From: Heliocidaris tuberculata
Lineage: Eukaryota; Echinodermata; Echinoidea; Camarodonta; Echinometridae
Reading direction: 5' to 3'
Length of the DNA stretch: 64,000 bases
NCBI GenBank assembly: GCA_025618425.1
Contig: CM046832.1
Location: forward strand, 73,995,297 to 74,059,296
Both the position numbers and the translations under genes were made by a program. Below, one piece after another: positions 1 through 12,454 of this stretch; within the stretch, counting starts at the first letter, position 1, and every line of letters begins with the position of its first letter. The notes beneath the pieces were generated by a model. That model saw nothing but the letters and a program-made list of their open reading frames with translations. It made no database searches and was not told where the DNA came from.

Positions 1-779
1 TATATATATATATATAAGCTTGTAAAGAGAGTGTTGCACAAACACAATACAGCCTGACAGCTAACCTGACCTCAAAGTAAACATTTTTAGCCACTTAACA
101 CTTCCACTTAGTTTTTAAGTAATTGAATTATCAATAATTTTGCCCAGAATGTGAGAAAAGACGTTCCTTAAATTCTTAAGACAAGTGATCACTGTTTAAA
201 AAAAAAAAAGAATGTTCATTTTTAATAATATTCTAATAGTACCAAAACTGCCAATAACCCTAAAGGTTATATATCCTCCATATAGGCCTATCATAAGAAG
301 GGGAATCATTTTGTAAGGAAATTCAGATTATTCTCGCTACTCATTCAAAACCTTACTTCCATAATGCTTTTCTGACTGATTTGTCAAAATTCATTTTTAG
401 AAGTCGAATGATACCTTCAAATAGGCGTATGTTTCCTGACATAGCACCAGTGATTATCAATGGCTAATAGTGTGTTGTTTGTATGGGCCACATTCCTGAT
501 TTTGTAGTAGATCATTGAAGGCTTTATGGATAAGCAGACCTATCTACCTGACACAGCAACAATGATTTCATTTAAGGTCTTGACCATATACTCTGGCAAG
601 TCTGCTTGATAGTGTGCTGGTCTTCATTTAAACAGCAGTTAAGATACACGAATAGGCCAAGCTGCGACTGTATGCAGTATGAGGAGAAAAACAGAATTTT
701 CAAGTTCAAAACATCATAATAAAGATTTAAAAATACAAATGTTTTGTTCCTATAGAGTGAGCAGAAGCAGGTGTCAATT
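1..779. other. AT-rich non-coding start of window
   Basis: The first 16 bases are the end of a TA dinucleotide run that continues outside the window. The rest is AT-rich with no convincing coding frame, splice-site pair or repeat structure that I could recognise. Confidence 0.5.
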
Positions 780-1092
780 AGGGATGCCCAAACGCAATCG
801 GGCCATGCTCAGCTGTCTGGGCCAGAGGCCAACACCCCCAAGAAAAAGAAATTATTGGGCCAGCTCCGCCAAGAAAATAATATGTTAGGCCAGCCCCCCC
901 CCCCCCCCCCAGGGAAAAAAAACGAAAGAATTATTGGACCAGCTCCGCTCAAGTTTTTTTTTTTTTTTTTTTTTTTTTTGGGGGGGGGGCAGTTCCTCCA
1001 AAAGAAAAAAAAATTGGGCCAGTTTCCCCCCCGAAAAAAATTGGGCCAGCTATCCTCCCCCCCCCCCCCAAGAAAAAACTATATTGGGCCAG
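780..1092. repeat. Degenerate minisatellite with C, T and G homopolymers
   Basis: The phrase TTGGGCCAG followed by a C-rich run and AAGAAAAA recurs about six times (near 818, 855, 880, 935, 1014, 1043 and 1085) at irregular spacing. The copies differ mainly in the length of their homopolymers: C runs near 893-911 and 1058-1070, a T run at 955-979 and a G run at 980-989. The overlapping open frames here are low-complexity artefacts. Homopolymer lengths may also be affected by assembly error. Confidence 0.7.
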
Positions 1093-1099
1093 TTAAGGT

Positions 1100-1507
1100 C
1101 ACCGCACACCTTACGGTCGGTCTGCGATCCGATTTCAGAAGAAACTGTAATATCATTTGACAAATCATTTAAAAAAGAAAAATATTTTTGATTGAGGGTC
1201 TGAATAGTCATACAGATAGTAAAATCGATAAAACGGCCTTCGGCGAGTTTTCTCGTCGGTGGAATGGCCAAATCGGCTCCGAGTCGTAGTGACGTCACAA
1301 AAATCGTACGACTGCCTACGATTTGAAACTAATTTTGCCCTTATTCCCTGTAGAAAGCTGACAGCTCGCCCAAACCCTGTGTTTAGTATTCATATTACTT
1401 TTCAGAACCTGAATATGGTAGATTTCATTTGTTAAAATGGCAATATTTAATGAAATAGCGATTTATTTCACAAATCGGATCGCAGACCGATTGTAAGGTG
1501 TGCGGTG
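1100..1507. mobile_element. Foldback/MITE-like element, ACCGCACACC family (copy 1)
   Basis: The 36-bp arm at 1100-1135 and the inverted arm at 1472-1507 match at 34 of 36 positions (termini CACCGCACACCTTAC). The 0.4-kb interior has no transposase. It is CpG-richer than its surroundings and contains the palindrome TGACGTCA at 1290-1297. This is the structure of a non-autonomous DNA transposon. I cannot define the target-site duplication with certainty, so the superfamily is left open. Confidence 0.75.
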
Positions 1508-1642
1508 GACTTTAGGGTGTAATGTATGGCGTCTCTGGTGTAAAACATAATAAAAGTACGGGAAAGTTACATTTCCCTGCTATAAGTCTATTAGTATAGG
1601 TTCTCTATGGTGTAAACAGAGCTATACATACATATCTCCTTC

Positions 1643-1672
1643 AATTAGCTCTGGGTGTACACAGAGCTAATT
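1643..1672. repeat. Short perfect inverted repeat
   Basis: Eleven-base arms AATTAGCTCTG and CAGAGCTAATT flank an 8-base loop. The arm overlaps the 13-base word AGCTCTGGGTGTA (1647-1659), which reappears directly at the other end of the LINE insertion (3271-3283). It may therefore be part of the insertion target. Confidence 0.6.
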
Positions 1673-2109
1673 GAATGTATTTTTTTTTAATGCTTTTTTA
1701 CCTTTATTCAGATATTCAGACGAGAAGATTGTACAGAGATACATTATTTTTCATACATTGTAAACACAATACATAATTCAATCCAAAACAAATAATACAA
1801 TGCAAAATCTGCAATCTGAATAAAGATTTTAAAAGATAGATAAGAAAAAAGGTGAAGGTGCTGCTTTATAACCCCTAGTATACATGATAAGTCAAACCGT
1901 CATCTTTACATATATAGGATAAGTTACATGCAGTGCATTTTCAATTCTTCGATTTTATTTTACATATTTATTATATAGTATTTCTTATATCAGTGGAGTT
2001 CTGTAACCATACTGTTGCAATAATAAAAACACAATACTAACAATTAAGTTGTTGGACCAATGAGAAAGTGAGGGAGTGAGGAGGAGAAGAAGACATAAAT
2101 GAAGACATT

Positions 2110-2185
2110 TATCATTATTGTTACTATTACTATTATTAATAATAACAATAACAACAACAATAACAGTAATAATAATAATTCCAAT
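2110..2185. repeat. AT-rich trinucleotide-like repeat (ATT/AAC/AAT)
   Basis: This is an irregular run of ATT, then AAT and AAC triplets within the 3' region of the LINE fragment. The open frames over it are low complexity. Confidence 0.55.
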
Positions 2186-2234
2186 AAGTATTTTTTTTAA
2201 TATAGAAATAATCATATAAGTAGATATATAGATA

Positions 2235-3094
<860 letters not shown>

Positions 3095-3101
3095 AGTGTA
3101 T

Positions 3102-3271
3102 TTTTTTTTTTTTTTTTTTAAATGCTTTTTTGCCTTTATTCAGATATTCAGACGAGAAAATTGTACAGAGATACATTATTTTTTCATACATTGTAAACAC
3201 AATACATAATTCAATCCGAAACAAATAATACAATGCAAAATCTGCAATCTGAATAAAGATTTTAAAAGATA
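3102..3271 (-). mobile_element. Second, 3'-end-only copy of the same LINE family
   Basis: Positions 3121-3271 repeat 1689-1838 with about four differences in 150 bases. On the minus strand the copy ends in AATAAAGGC, about 15 more bases, and an 18-base A tract (plus-strand T at 3102-3119). This is the hallmark of a reverse-transcribed, 5'-truncated insertion. It abuts the coding fragment of the neighbouring copy at 3094-3101. Confidence 0.8.
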
Positions 3272-3475
3272 GCTCTGGGTGTAAAAGCATAGCGCCATCT
3301 GCGCCAAACATTCAACAACTTTCAATTCACAGTTTCTTTTATTTTTTCTTTATTTTTATTCGCCGGCAATCAACCGTAGCTACCCAGCCATCGGCTCTGC
3401 TGTGAGTGATTCATCTTGACCATATTATGACAAGTTATAAAACGTAGCTTTTCATGTTTTATTATCGGAAAGACA

Positions 3476-3846
3476 ATGGAAACATTTAAACCCGTAACAG
3501 ATGGATCGAATTCTTCAAAAGAAAAGACAGAATCGAGTATCGGTCGTGGACGAGTAGCTGTTGTGCGATCAGGAGGGATGGAGGGTTCTCCATCCCGGCG
3601 CGTCCGGCCAATTCCACCTCCAAGGACCGGTAATGCGGCTCCTGCTGCTGTTGCTAATCGTGGAAAGCGCTTACCTCAACAAGCGAGAGTGACTAATGTA
3701 GCAAGGAATTTAGGAGGAGGCGATGGATCGAATGTTAGAGGCAATGTATCTAATGTTGCTGGAGGGAATGGATCCAATGCTGGATATGAATATGAAAGAA
3801 AAGTGGAAGATACATTGGAAGGAGCTTGCCATGCATTTGAAGAATT
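3476..3846 (+). CDS. First coding exon of an unrecognised gene
   Basis: An ATG at 3476 opens 123 codons plus two bases up to a strong donor (GTGAGT at 3847), where the frame would otherwise stop at once. So this looks like a spliced first coding exon of phase 2. The segment is clearly less AT-rich than its surroundings and protein-like. It has an acidic/Ser start (TDGSNSSKEKTESS), a basic RGR...RR stretch, a Pro patch (PIPPPRTG near residue 46), basic GKRLPQQAR, Gly/Asn repeats near residues 79-102, then a more helical, charged end (YEYERKVEDTLEGACHAFEE). It has no signal peptide or membrane segment. I do not recognise the family. The N-terminal portion appears intrinsically disordered. No continuation exon could be assigned. 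A processed or isolated ORF is possible but less likely given the donor. Confidence 0.5.
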
Positions 3847-3878
3847 GTGAGTTCATTTGGTAATTTAGAAATAGAGGA

Positions 3879-3944
3879 AAGAGTTCCTTTTGCGACAGCC
3901 ACCCTAAACCCTAACCCTAACTCTAAACCCTAACCCTAACATGC

Positions 3945-3985
<41 letters not shown>

Positions 3986-4077
3986 CCCTAAGGTTATATT
4001 ATAACCTTGTAAATTGGATTAGTGCCCTAACCCTAACCCTACATTCATTTTGGGTGGCTGTCGCAAAAGGAACTCTT
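3879..4077. mobile_element. Inverted-repeat element containing telomere-type repeats
   Basis: A perfect 26-bp inverted repeat (3879-3904 and 4052-4077; outer bases AAGAGTTCC) bounds 147 bp. The interior is mostly CCCTAA/CCCTAAA units, all in the same orientation, in a main block (3901-3990) and a short block (4024-4041). They are separated by a 19-bp hairpin (arms 3990-3998 and 4000-4008). The element sits 33 bp downstream of the donor of the exon at 3476-3846, so it would lie inside that intron. GAAAT occurs outside each arm (3868-3872, 4081-4085) as a possible target duplication. No coding capacity. Confidence 0.85.
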
Positions 4078-4085
4078 ACCGAAAT

Positions 4086-5748
4086 GGAATTAAGAAACAA
4101 TTTTGAGTGTGATAACAAGTGTGAAATCTGAAATAAATAAAATTTGGAATGATGTGTAAGTTACTAAGATTTACTTTATCAAGTGAGATTTTCTATTCAT
4201 AAGAAAAATTAAGTCTAGGAATATTATGGTTTTGATGACCAGTTTTAGACTCTAGTGTAGTGTAGTCTCTACTTCATTAAAAAAATACCATCATCTTCTT
4301 CATCAGGGGTGGATCCCACTCACACATATGCGGGGTTATTGTAAAAGAGGGGCACAGTGCCGTAAAAGTACACGATAAAGGGGGCAAATTTGGCTTACTT
4401 CGAACCATCACGTCACATCATGTTACACGACCTTTCGTGAATACTAAGCCCTAAATTCACGAAGGGTAGGGTGTAACATTTGTGAAATACCCCCCTCTTA
4501 TTTGCGAAGTATTGGGTCCAGTTTACCTGACACTGTATAAAAAAGTATTGCAAATCTGCATATACTCATGTTTTGAATCTGACACTTTGTATCATTGTTA
4601 CAGGAGCATACATGTACATGTGTCATAGAACAATGGATCATCCAAGAATGATTTAAAAATCTGGTGTATGAAGATTAAAATTACATGTAGCCTTTTTAAA
4701 AATCATATTTGTCTCATTGGCAAGAAATGAGAGCCCTTTTCTGTGAATGTGCGTAGCTGCAATACATATTGATGCAGAAAATTCAAGTTAGAATAATATT
4801 TTTAAAAGGCCAAAGGAGCTCTTTAAGCCGTTTTATTTACAAGCCTTGAAATGTCATCTTCCATGAGCTCCAACCATCAAAAATCCCCAAATGCATGTAA
4901 ATTGAATGAGTTTGCAGACATAGGGCATGTTTACTTTGCAAGGTCAAAATGACACCCGCTAGATTTTCTTGTAAAAATGACATTGTCCTTGCTCCAGTTT
5001 AGCTGAGCCTAATATCTTTGGCACACTTACTCTGTAGAATACCAAGAATTAAATTGTGTATAATAGTAGGCCTAATCATTAAAGAGAATGAAAAATTATT
5101 TCTTGTTCAATCTCCAATAAAATCCATGTGGTTACAGAGATGCAGGCATCAAGCTTCCATCATGGCTGTGCATGTAGGTCTAGATCTGATTACAATGAAG
5201 AAATTTAATTTCTTTTGAGAAGTATTTCACATCGAATGTTTGCATGTCATATTAGTTTTGTGATCGTGCTATCCATACATTGTTTGGATTGGCTTAAATG
5301 ATTGCCACATGTACTTTTTATAAATTTAATTTTATTAGTAAGGAATCAATAATTTGATTTTGATTTCATTCATTTTCATGTACACATAAGGGCTACTCAG
5401 AAATATGAATATAAAAAAGATATGTCAGTGTTGTACAATAAATTTAATGCAAATAATGGTTTTACCTTAGAAGTCTATCAATGAAAGCAGATGTATGAAA
5501 TACAAGGGAGGAATTTTGTTGACTATTTGGACCATATAGTGCATACACAGAAGATTAAGAGAGGGAGAGAGAGAGAGAGAGAGAGAATGTCACTGAATAC
5601 TATTACTCAAGTACTAAACAAATATAAAGTCTGTACTGTATTTTTTTCCAAATAAGCTGAAGATGGACAATTGATAGTAACAAGAAGTAATACAATATGC
5701 TTGACCATCACATGATATTTTGAACCTATGATACATGTAAATCACATG
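4086..5748. other. AT-rich non-coding stretch
   Basis: I see no gene here. Positions 4308-4370 (GGGGTGGATCC...GAGGGGCAC) resemble the GGGGCGGATCCAGGA-type repeat start found again near 61144. The rest is AT-rich with scattered TACATGTA words and a short GA run (5562-5587). Confidence 0.45.
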
Positions 5749-5880
5749 GATCACCGCACACTACATGTATATGATTGGTCCGTGATCTGATTTTGGAAGA
5801 AAATGTAATAGCGTTTAATATGAAGTTGAACAATTAAACACATGAAATATTTTTGATAATGTTCTGAATAGTCATATACA
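5749..5880. mobile_element. Diverged half copy of the ACCGCACACC foldback element
   Basis: The sequence ATCACCGCACACTACATG, then GATTGGTCCGTGATCTGATTT, AATATTTTTGAT and TCTGAATAGTCATA follows the order of 1097-1215. Only the left arm and its adjacent interior are preserved. The right arm is absent or unrecognisable, and an A-rich stretch begins at 5887. Confidence 0.6.
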
Positions 5881-5886
5881 CTCAGC

Positions 5887-8640
5887 AAAAAAAAAGAAAG
5901 AAAAGAAAAGAAAGTGGACACTCTCTGTTGTTCAAAATTTTCATATAAATCATCAATAAAATATAAAATATATCAAATTTAAGTAAAATTAATACTCTAC
6001 AAACATCAATTAAGAAAATTGCAAAAATAGAGCAAGTAGCCATTCAAGTGCTGATGAGCATTTCTATCTTGTAGAGTAAAATTAAAACAATGAAACACTT
6101 GGATTTGTGGTTGTGCTTGTCAAAAGCAGTCCTGAGACTACAGTTGACATCCAGAGCTCAATCCTCCTCATTGTTTCTCATTTTTTTGTTTCCATTGTTG
6201 AACAAAAATGTCTTACAGACGCACATGTTCATTAACGTTTGAATGGCTACTTCCAAAACTGCATCGCAGTCGATAGTGTATTGTGCAGTGGGCTATATGG
6301 TTTAAGGTATGGCTAACTCTGTCAATTGTAAAGTATCTTGTAATTTAAAAAAAATATCTAGTTTGCGAGTAAAAAATATGACCAAAATGGGAGGGGGAAT
6401 GTTACATTTCCAGAAAGATATTGCTTCTAAAGGTTCCTCTTTTCTTGTTAATTGTTACCTCTCTTTGATTTCTTTTAAATTTAAGATCTTAATCTAAGTG
6501 AAGATGATTGAGGTACTATATCACATTTCCTAAGATGCTAGCTCAGTACATGTAGCTTGCGCATGACTTTGCATATTTTACCATGAGAAATCAACTCCTA
6601 AATGACCCGTCATCTTTACGCTGCCTTTTTTCCGAAGACTAAATGTCTTTATCCTTGAGAAAACTCTTGCTCTCGTCTCAGAGGAGGGTGTGTGTATGCG
6701 TGTGCACACACGTTGTGTGTGTGTTTTGTAAAGATGGATGTGTCTGATATATGGTTACCATTCCAGTGTAACATGTACACCTTGTCCATCAAGGTGTAGC
6801 TCCATCCTCTCTCTCTCTCTCTCCCACCTCTTGTTCCCCTGGCTCTGGAAGAAGCGAGCTATTGATAATTGCATCTCACGCTCTCTTCCTTGCTGCATAT
6901 CCGGACCAATGTTATATCATCTCACCTGGGTACGCAAGGACAGATACCAGGAATACTATGCAATCTGAATAGGAATATTCATGAAGAGATTATAATGTCA
7001 ATGACTCCAATATACTGCCCTCCCAGCTCCACTTGGAATTGATATAAAAAAGGAGGGGGGGGGGGGGGTGATGCTATTTGCATAATACATATACATGTAC
7101 ATATAGACCGAGTAGTTATTGTGTTTAGGTTGGAAACATGTAGTGATTTCATGACACATTTCGGTTGAGGTAAGAAAATAAGATAGATAGAAAATAAACT
7201 GTTTCGTACTGTAATGATGGAAAATCACCATGAAATGTAATTTACTCATCACTTGTCTTGCAGTGTAAATGCAATTTACTCATCACATGCAGTGTAGAGG
7301 GCCAGAGGCCAATATGCAGGATTTTAACATCGAAACCAAACTTGCTTGTCACTTTCCCTCTAATATTGTGAGTTTAATGTCTGAACCTCTTGTGGCTATT
7401 TCTTGAAGATCTTCGAACATTATTTCCCTGTATTGTTTTTCCAAGTCCCTTATATTCCTGACAAATCTTTTATTTCCAGTGCCCTTTCTCCCTCTCCCTT
7501 ACAGTAGTTTTGCTTATAGTGCTTTGTGTTTCTTGCAAGCCTGATCTATATGTAGGGTTGGACTGTTTCAGTGTCATTGACCTAGTTACTGTTTTCTCAT
7601 GCATAATGTACATATATACCACAATACTGTGTGGCTGTGTATATTAACATTGTAAACTCTGCAATGTACAGCCTAGTTCCATTGAGTGAGAAGTTATCTG
7701 TTATGAGAAATAGTTATCAAAAGAAGAGGGGAAAAATGATGAAGAAAAAGTAAAAGAAGGGAAGAAGGGAATAGGGATAGATAACTGTATGTGAAATGTT
7801 CTTCATGTACATACATATATTAGGACTTAATCTGTGTAAAACATATAGAAACAATACAGGCCTCTAATAGTTGTTCAGATATTACTATTTGTATAAATTT
7901 GTTCTAAACTTTTAATTGACATCATGTCTGTGTTCTTCTGGTGTTTTTATATTGTACATCGGCTTGTACGTTTGATTACAAACAGTACGATAGATGTTTG
8001 CTCAACATATGAAGCTACTCGTCAAAAAAAGAAGAAAAAAACAAACAAACCTTTGATGTAGATGGGTACATGTATGTAGCTTCATAAAAATGATAGAAGT
8101 CTTCCTGAAAGGTTCTAGCCTTCTTTTATTCAGGATAAGATAACAACATTGCAAATGGGCTTACACCATGTATAGCAAAGTATGATTTCACCAGGGAAAA
8201 AAAAGAATGATGAAGCCATTATATGGTCATGTTTAATATTGTACAGTTGCTTGAATGTGAATCGAAAGACAGGTCTACTAAAAATGTACCAAAAGAAATA
8301 ATGCAAGCATAAATGGGGGATTTACCACTTTGGGAAATGTCAGAAGTGGGTTATAATGAGTGCTGTAGTTCAGCCATTTCATAGTACACTCATATCAGTC
8401 AGTGCATAGTGCATATTGTCAACTGGACTTTCTTTGAATAGACACCGCTCAGGCCTTATGGCATACAAGCAAACAATCCACTCCCACACTCCTCAATTCT
8501 AGTAATATAGATATTTTTTTACTAGCCATATATCATCGCCATTCAGACAACCTTTCAGCAGACAAAAGCACACAACAAAATCTGCCACACTGTCTGGATC
8601 CAGTCACTGAATACAGTAATTCATACTACTGATGTTAATA
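5887..8640. other. AT-rich non-coding stretch with small microsatellites
   Basis: No convincing coding segment. It holds an A/G-rich run (5887-5915), GT-rich sequence (6688-6724), a CT run (6808-6823) and a G run (7057-7068). Confidence 0.4.
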
Positions 8641-8654
8641 AAACAAGAAAGAAG

Positions 8655-8685
8655 GGAGGGGGGGGGGGGGGGGAGGGAGGGGCGA
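8655..8685. repeat. G-rich homopolymer tract
   Basis: A run of mostly G (GGGAGGGGGG...GGGAGGGAGGGG). It is one of several in the window that could form G-quadruplexes. Its exact length is uncertain in any assembly. Confidence 0.8.
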
Positions 8686-8865
8686 TGAGGACATGTGAAT
8701 GAGTGATAGTGTATTCACCCCATCCATTGGTGTAGCAGGCAGCTAGTAGCCAGCCCAACCCAAGTGGAACCGAACACTGTCCATGCATAATGTGCATTAT
8801 TCAGTGCAAGGCCAAGTGCAAAGAGGGCAAGTGTCCTGCTGACTCATTATCATAGGTAGCGTAAG

Positions 8866-9003
8866 AAGAGAGGGAGATGGACGATGAGAGAAAGAGAGAG
8901 AGGGAGAGAGGGAGGGAGGATCGATGGATCGAAGGAGAAAGAAAGAGAGGGGTGGGGAAGGAGGAGAGCCTGAGATAGATGCAGCCCTGTACAATGTGCA
9001 TCA

Positions 9004-9070
<67 letters not shown>

Positions 9071-9147
9071 CACACACAGGGAGATAGCTTGACAGAGATA
9101 TTCCTACATGTATGCTTTCACAGAGAGAGAGAGAGAGAGAGAGAGAA
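8866..9147. repeat. GA-rich microsatellite region
   Basis: An imperfect purine stretch (8866-8965) is followed by a nearly pure GA run (about 9005-9069) and a shorter one (9120-9146). Open frames with long Arg-Glu or Ser-Leu repeats in both directions come from this repeat. Confidence 0.9.
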
Positions 9148-9249
9148 GGGGTCAGAGAAAAAAAAAATTAGTTTAGAATTTAGAAGTATTCTTTTAAATG
9201 ATATTTTCATTCTTAAAGAAAAAAAAGTAACAGAGAAGTGGTGATTTTG

Positions 9250-11639
9250 CTCTTGAATGCTCTAAAAGAAATTTGATATGAAAATTGGCATGAAGAAATC
9301 TCACTTTTCGAATATAAAATCCTGAAAGAACTCATGTGAACAAAATATTTCTATATTGTTTCCATGTACATGTAGGCCAACATGTAGCGTATATTAAGAT
9401 GCCTATTAGATGTATATTGTACATGTACAGTTAAACAATAAAATTCTTTTTATTTCATTTGTTATTTGTAATCAAGTCTGAGGAAATCCAACCTGAGTTT
9501 GTAAATGTAAATAGTGTCTGTATGTACTTTGATAGGTCAGGGAAAGGAGTAAAGTTTGATGCAGCTGGATTTTGATTTGATTTGTGTTGTTATTGTAGCT
9601 GAAGAAATTAAATCCAGTACATATAGGCTACATACATGTAGTCATCTATGTAAGGATATTATAGCAAATTCTATTACATGTAGTCTTTGCTCCCCTGTTT
9701 AATGGTAATAAGTAAGGTTATTTAAAGGCCATGTGAGTGCCCTCCCTGTGTCATGCATTATATTTAGTCATTTCAACAAGAGTAAATTGTAGCCTGGAGT
9801 CAAAATCCTCCCATGTCTTTGTTATGAATGTATGAATGGTAATGACTGGTTATTCTATTATCCCTCAAAATAGTTAACACAAAAAAACTTCTTTTTGAGC
9901 CTTTAGGGATATTCCATTGAAGAAGTTTGTGAATGGTGCTGATGAGTTGGCTAACCTTTTTATTATCCCCAAAAGAAAGCACACACATGAAAAAAGAGAC
10001 AAGTTTTGAAGAATAATGAAGTTTTATTGGAAATTTGTGAATAAAATTGATGAGTTCATAACCTCTTCTGACATTCCATTCTACCAAAGTTAGCACAAAG
10101 CCCCAGAATTTGTAAGAAATTTATGAATGAAATACAAGTTCAATATTTGTAGGGTGTTTCAATTATCTAAAATATACCCTCCCCCCTCCACACAAAAAAA
10201 ATTTAAAAAGAAAAAGGAAAAAAGAAATCTGTAGCAGTTGGGTGAAATCTGCTTGTCTCCTCTATTACATTTTTTAAAAGATGAATTTTTTTTTTTTAAA
10301 TAACATTCAAAACTATTGCAAAAGCAGAACTTGAACAATGTACTGACATTCAAATTCCATTTTACATTACTTTCTTCTAGATATTCTTGAAAAATTCAAG
10401 GGCACAAACCTCAAAATGTTTGAAATGGGAGTCAGGTCTGTGCATTCTTCAACCACAAGTACATGCAATGTATTGTGCAAGCAAGGATGAAATGTGCATA
10501 TACCAGTACATGTCATGTACATACTCTTAAAACTTATAGCAAATATTGTAATTTAACTGTACATGCAATGGATCTGATACAATGTATCACTTTGGAGAGC
10601 CTACAAAGTGAGCATGATGCCATTAATCTGACAATGTAAAGAGGACAGTGCTGATTATTTATGTTTTGAAGTGTCATTTGAAGGGAAACTGAACCATTTT
10701 TATTGGAAACACAACCGTTTCAATACCCCATTGTCTTGATGACACCACTTTGTTCCAAGAAGATACTACATGATGAACTGTCATAATAGATCAGCCAAAT
10801 GTTGGGTTAATAATTCTAAGTGTTTATATTTAAAGATCTTGTTTTGCTGTACCAAATTCTAAAAGAACTTTTGTGAATCAAAAAAAATATTTTTTTTTTC
10901 CGGTTAAACAATAACTGCCCGGTTTTAACGGCGGTTAAGCGGAAATAAAAATAAACAACATATTACAGCACTAAATACCAACTCTATAGGCTTACATGCA
11001 GGAATAGTGCAGCTCTTCTCAGGTACATTACAGAAAATTTATGTTTTCACATTTTTTGAGAAAATTTGTTAAGCCAGAAAGTGACTTATGTGCATGTAGG
11101 TTATTCCCTAGTTTTACTAGGGAATTTAATCTCTAGAAGTATGTCCATGGTTTTACTGTATACCATCCTGTTCAAATATTGATCTTATTCATAGTTTTAA
11201 TGAAGAAACTTCCTCATGTGGACAGCTGTCTTAATCTTTGTTTAATGTTGGATATTACCTCTTTTATATGTCCATGAAAGCATGAGTTTACGAGAGCATT
11301 TGTCTTGAGATCTGTATTATTTTGGGGCCTGTTCTTTTTAAGAACGAAGAGAACATATTGAATTAAAAGGGAACAAGGTAGGTAAATATATAACTAAGCA
11401 AACACACGTACACCGTAATTATACAGAATGAGATATATGCTTGAATTCATATAACATAAGATTCTACATGTACACCTCTCTCATGCCACTCAGAAAAGGG
11501 TTGCATTGCCATGGTAACAGCCTGAAGCTGTATTATCCATTCTTTTCATCAGACAGAATGCTGGTTCTTAGGCCAGATAGATGAATGCCGCTATTATTTC
11601 CTGTGGTGAAAATGATCTCTGAACTCTTTCAGCAACCAT
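9250..11639. other. AT-rich non-coding stretch
   Basis: No supported gene. Exon-like pieces with good acceptors occur at 9600 and 10380 but lack a good donor or homology. The segment 10898-10945 repeats GGTTAA-type words (CCGGTTAAAC, CGGTTTTAAC, GCGGTTAAGC). Confidence 0.4.
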
Positions 11640-11689
11640 GGCAAAAGCCACAGCTAGCTTGGCAAAAGCCACAGCTAGCTGGGCAAAAA
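11640..11689. repeat. 21-bp tandem repeat, 2.4 copies
   Basis: The unit GGCAAAAGCCACAGCTAGCT plus one variable base is repeated twice and then partly (GGCAAAAAC). Confidence 0.8.
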
Positions 11690-11826
11690 CACTTTACCAC
11701 TCAGCATTTCTACCACTGGACTGCATTTCAGTGGTAATGATTGTGTACACAGACCTGATATGCAGATGTATATTACCAGTATAGGACACATCACCTCCTA
11801 GTCATCCCAGAGTGATTCAAAGGAGA

Positions 11827-11828
11827 AT

Positions 11829-11892
<64 letters not shown>

Positions 11893-11987
11893 TTTAGAAA
11901 GGAAGGAGAAGAAGGTAAAGAAGAAGAAGGAGAAAAGGAGGAAATGGAGAAGAAGAAGAAGAGAGAGAGAGGGGGGGGGGGGGAGAG
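11827..11987. repeat. (GA)n microsatellite and purine tract
   Basis: A nearly uninterrupted GA run (about 11831-11889) is followed by purine-only GAA/GGA sequence ending in a G run (11970-11983). It yields Arg-Glu repeats in one strand and Ser-Leu repeats in the other. It is not coding. Confidence 0.9.
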
Positions 11988-12454
11988 GGAGGGAGTTAGA
12001 AGGGACAGAGGCAGGGGGACTCTTTGAACATGTCAGAAAATACAGGTTCAGGTGTAGGTTCATGCGTTAACATTGTAGATCAGAAAAGAATGGTGGGAAC
12101 TTTAGGATTATATTTACTCTTTGAATTTGTACAGGTTTTGTATAGTCTGCTGAACTCCATATACCAGTGGAGCAATGTAGCAACAAATTCAGGGGAAATC
12201 CTTTATTCTGATTAGTGCTACATGTAGGAAACATAAATGTCCCTGAAAATCAGAAGGAATTCCCCTAGAATCCAAGATTCAAGACTTACACAACATGTAT
12301 CTCTAGTATAGTAGGGATGAAATTAAGGAACAATTTTAATTTTGTCAATTGCATAAGAGATATATTGATGGGAGAATTTTCACAGTATCACTTCCTGTTC
12401 TGGCATGAAACTCAGAACCAAAGTGTTCGGGTTCTATTCATGAAGATGGACTTA

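Noticed and set aside
3901..4045. True chromosome end (telomere)
   Set aside because: The repeats are only about 140 bp, interrupted, enclosed by a perfect inverted repeat, and followed by 60 kb of ordinary DNA.
8797..9244. Overlapping Ser/Leu and Arg/Glu open frames
   Set aside because: They come from GA/CT dinucleotide repeats, open in several frames by nature.
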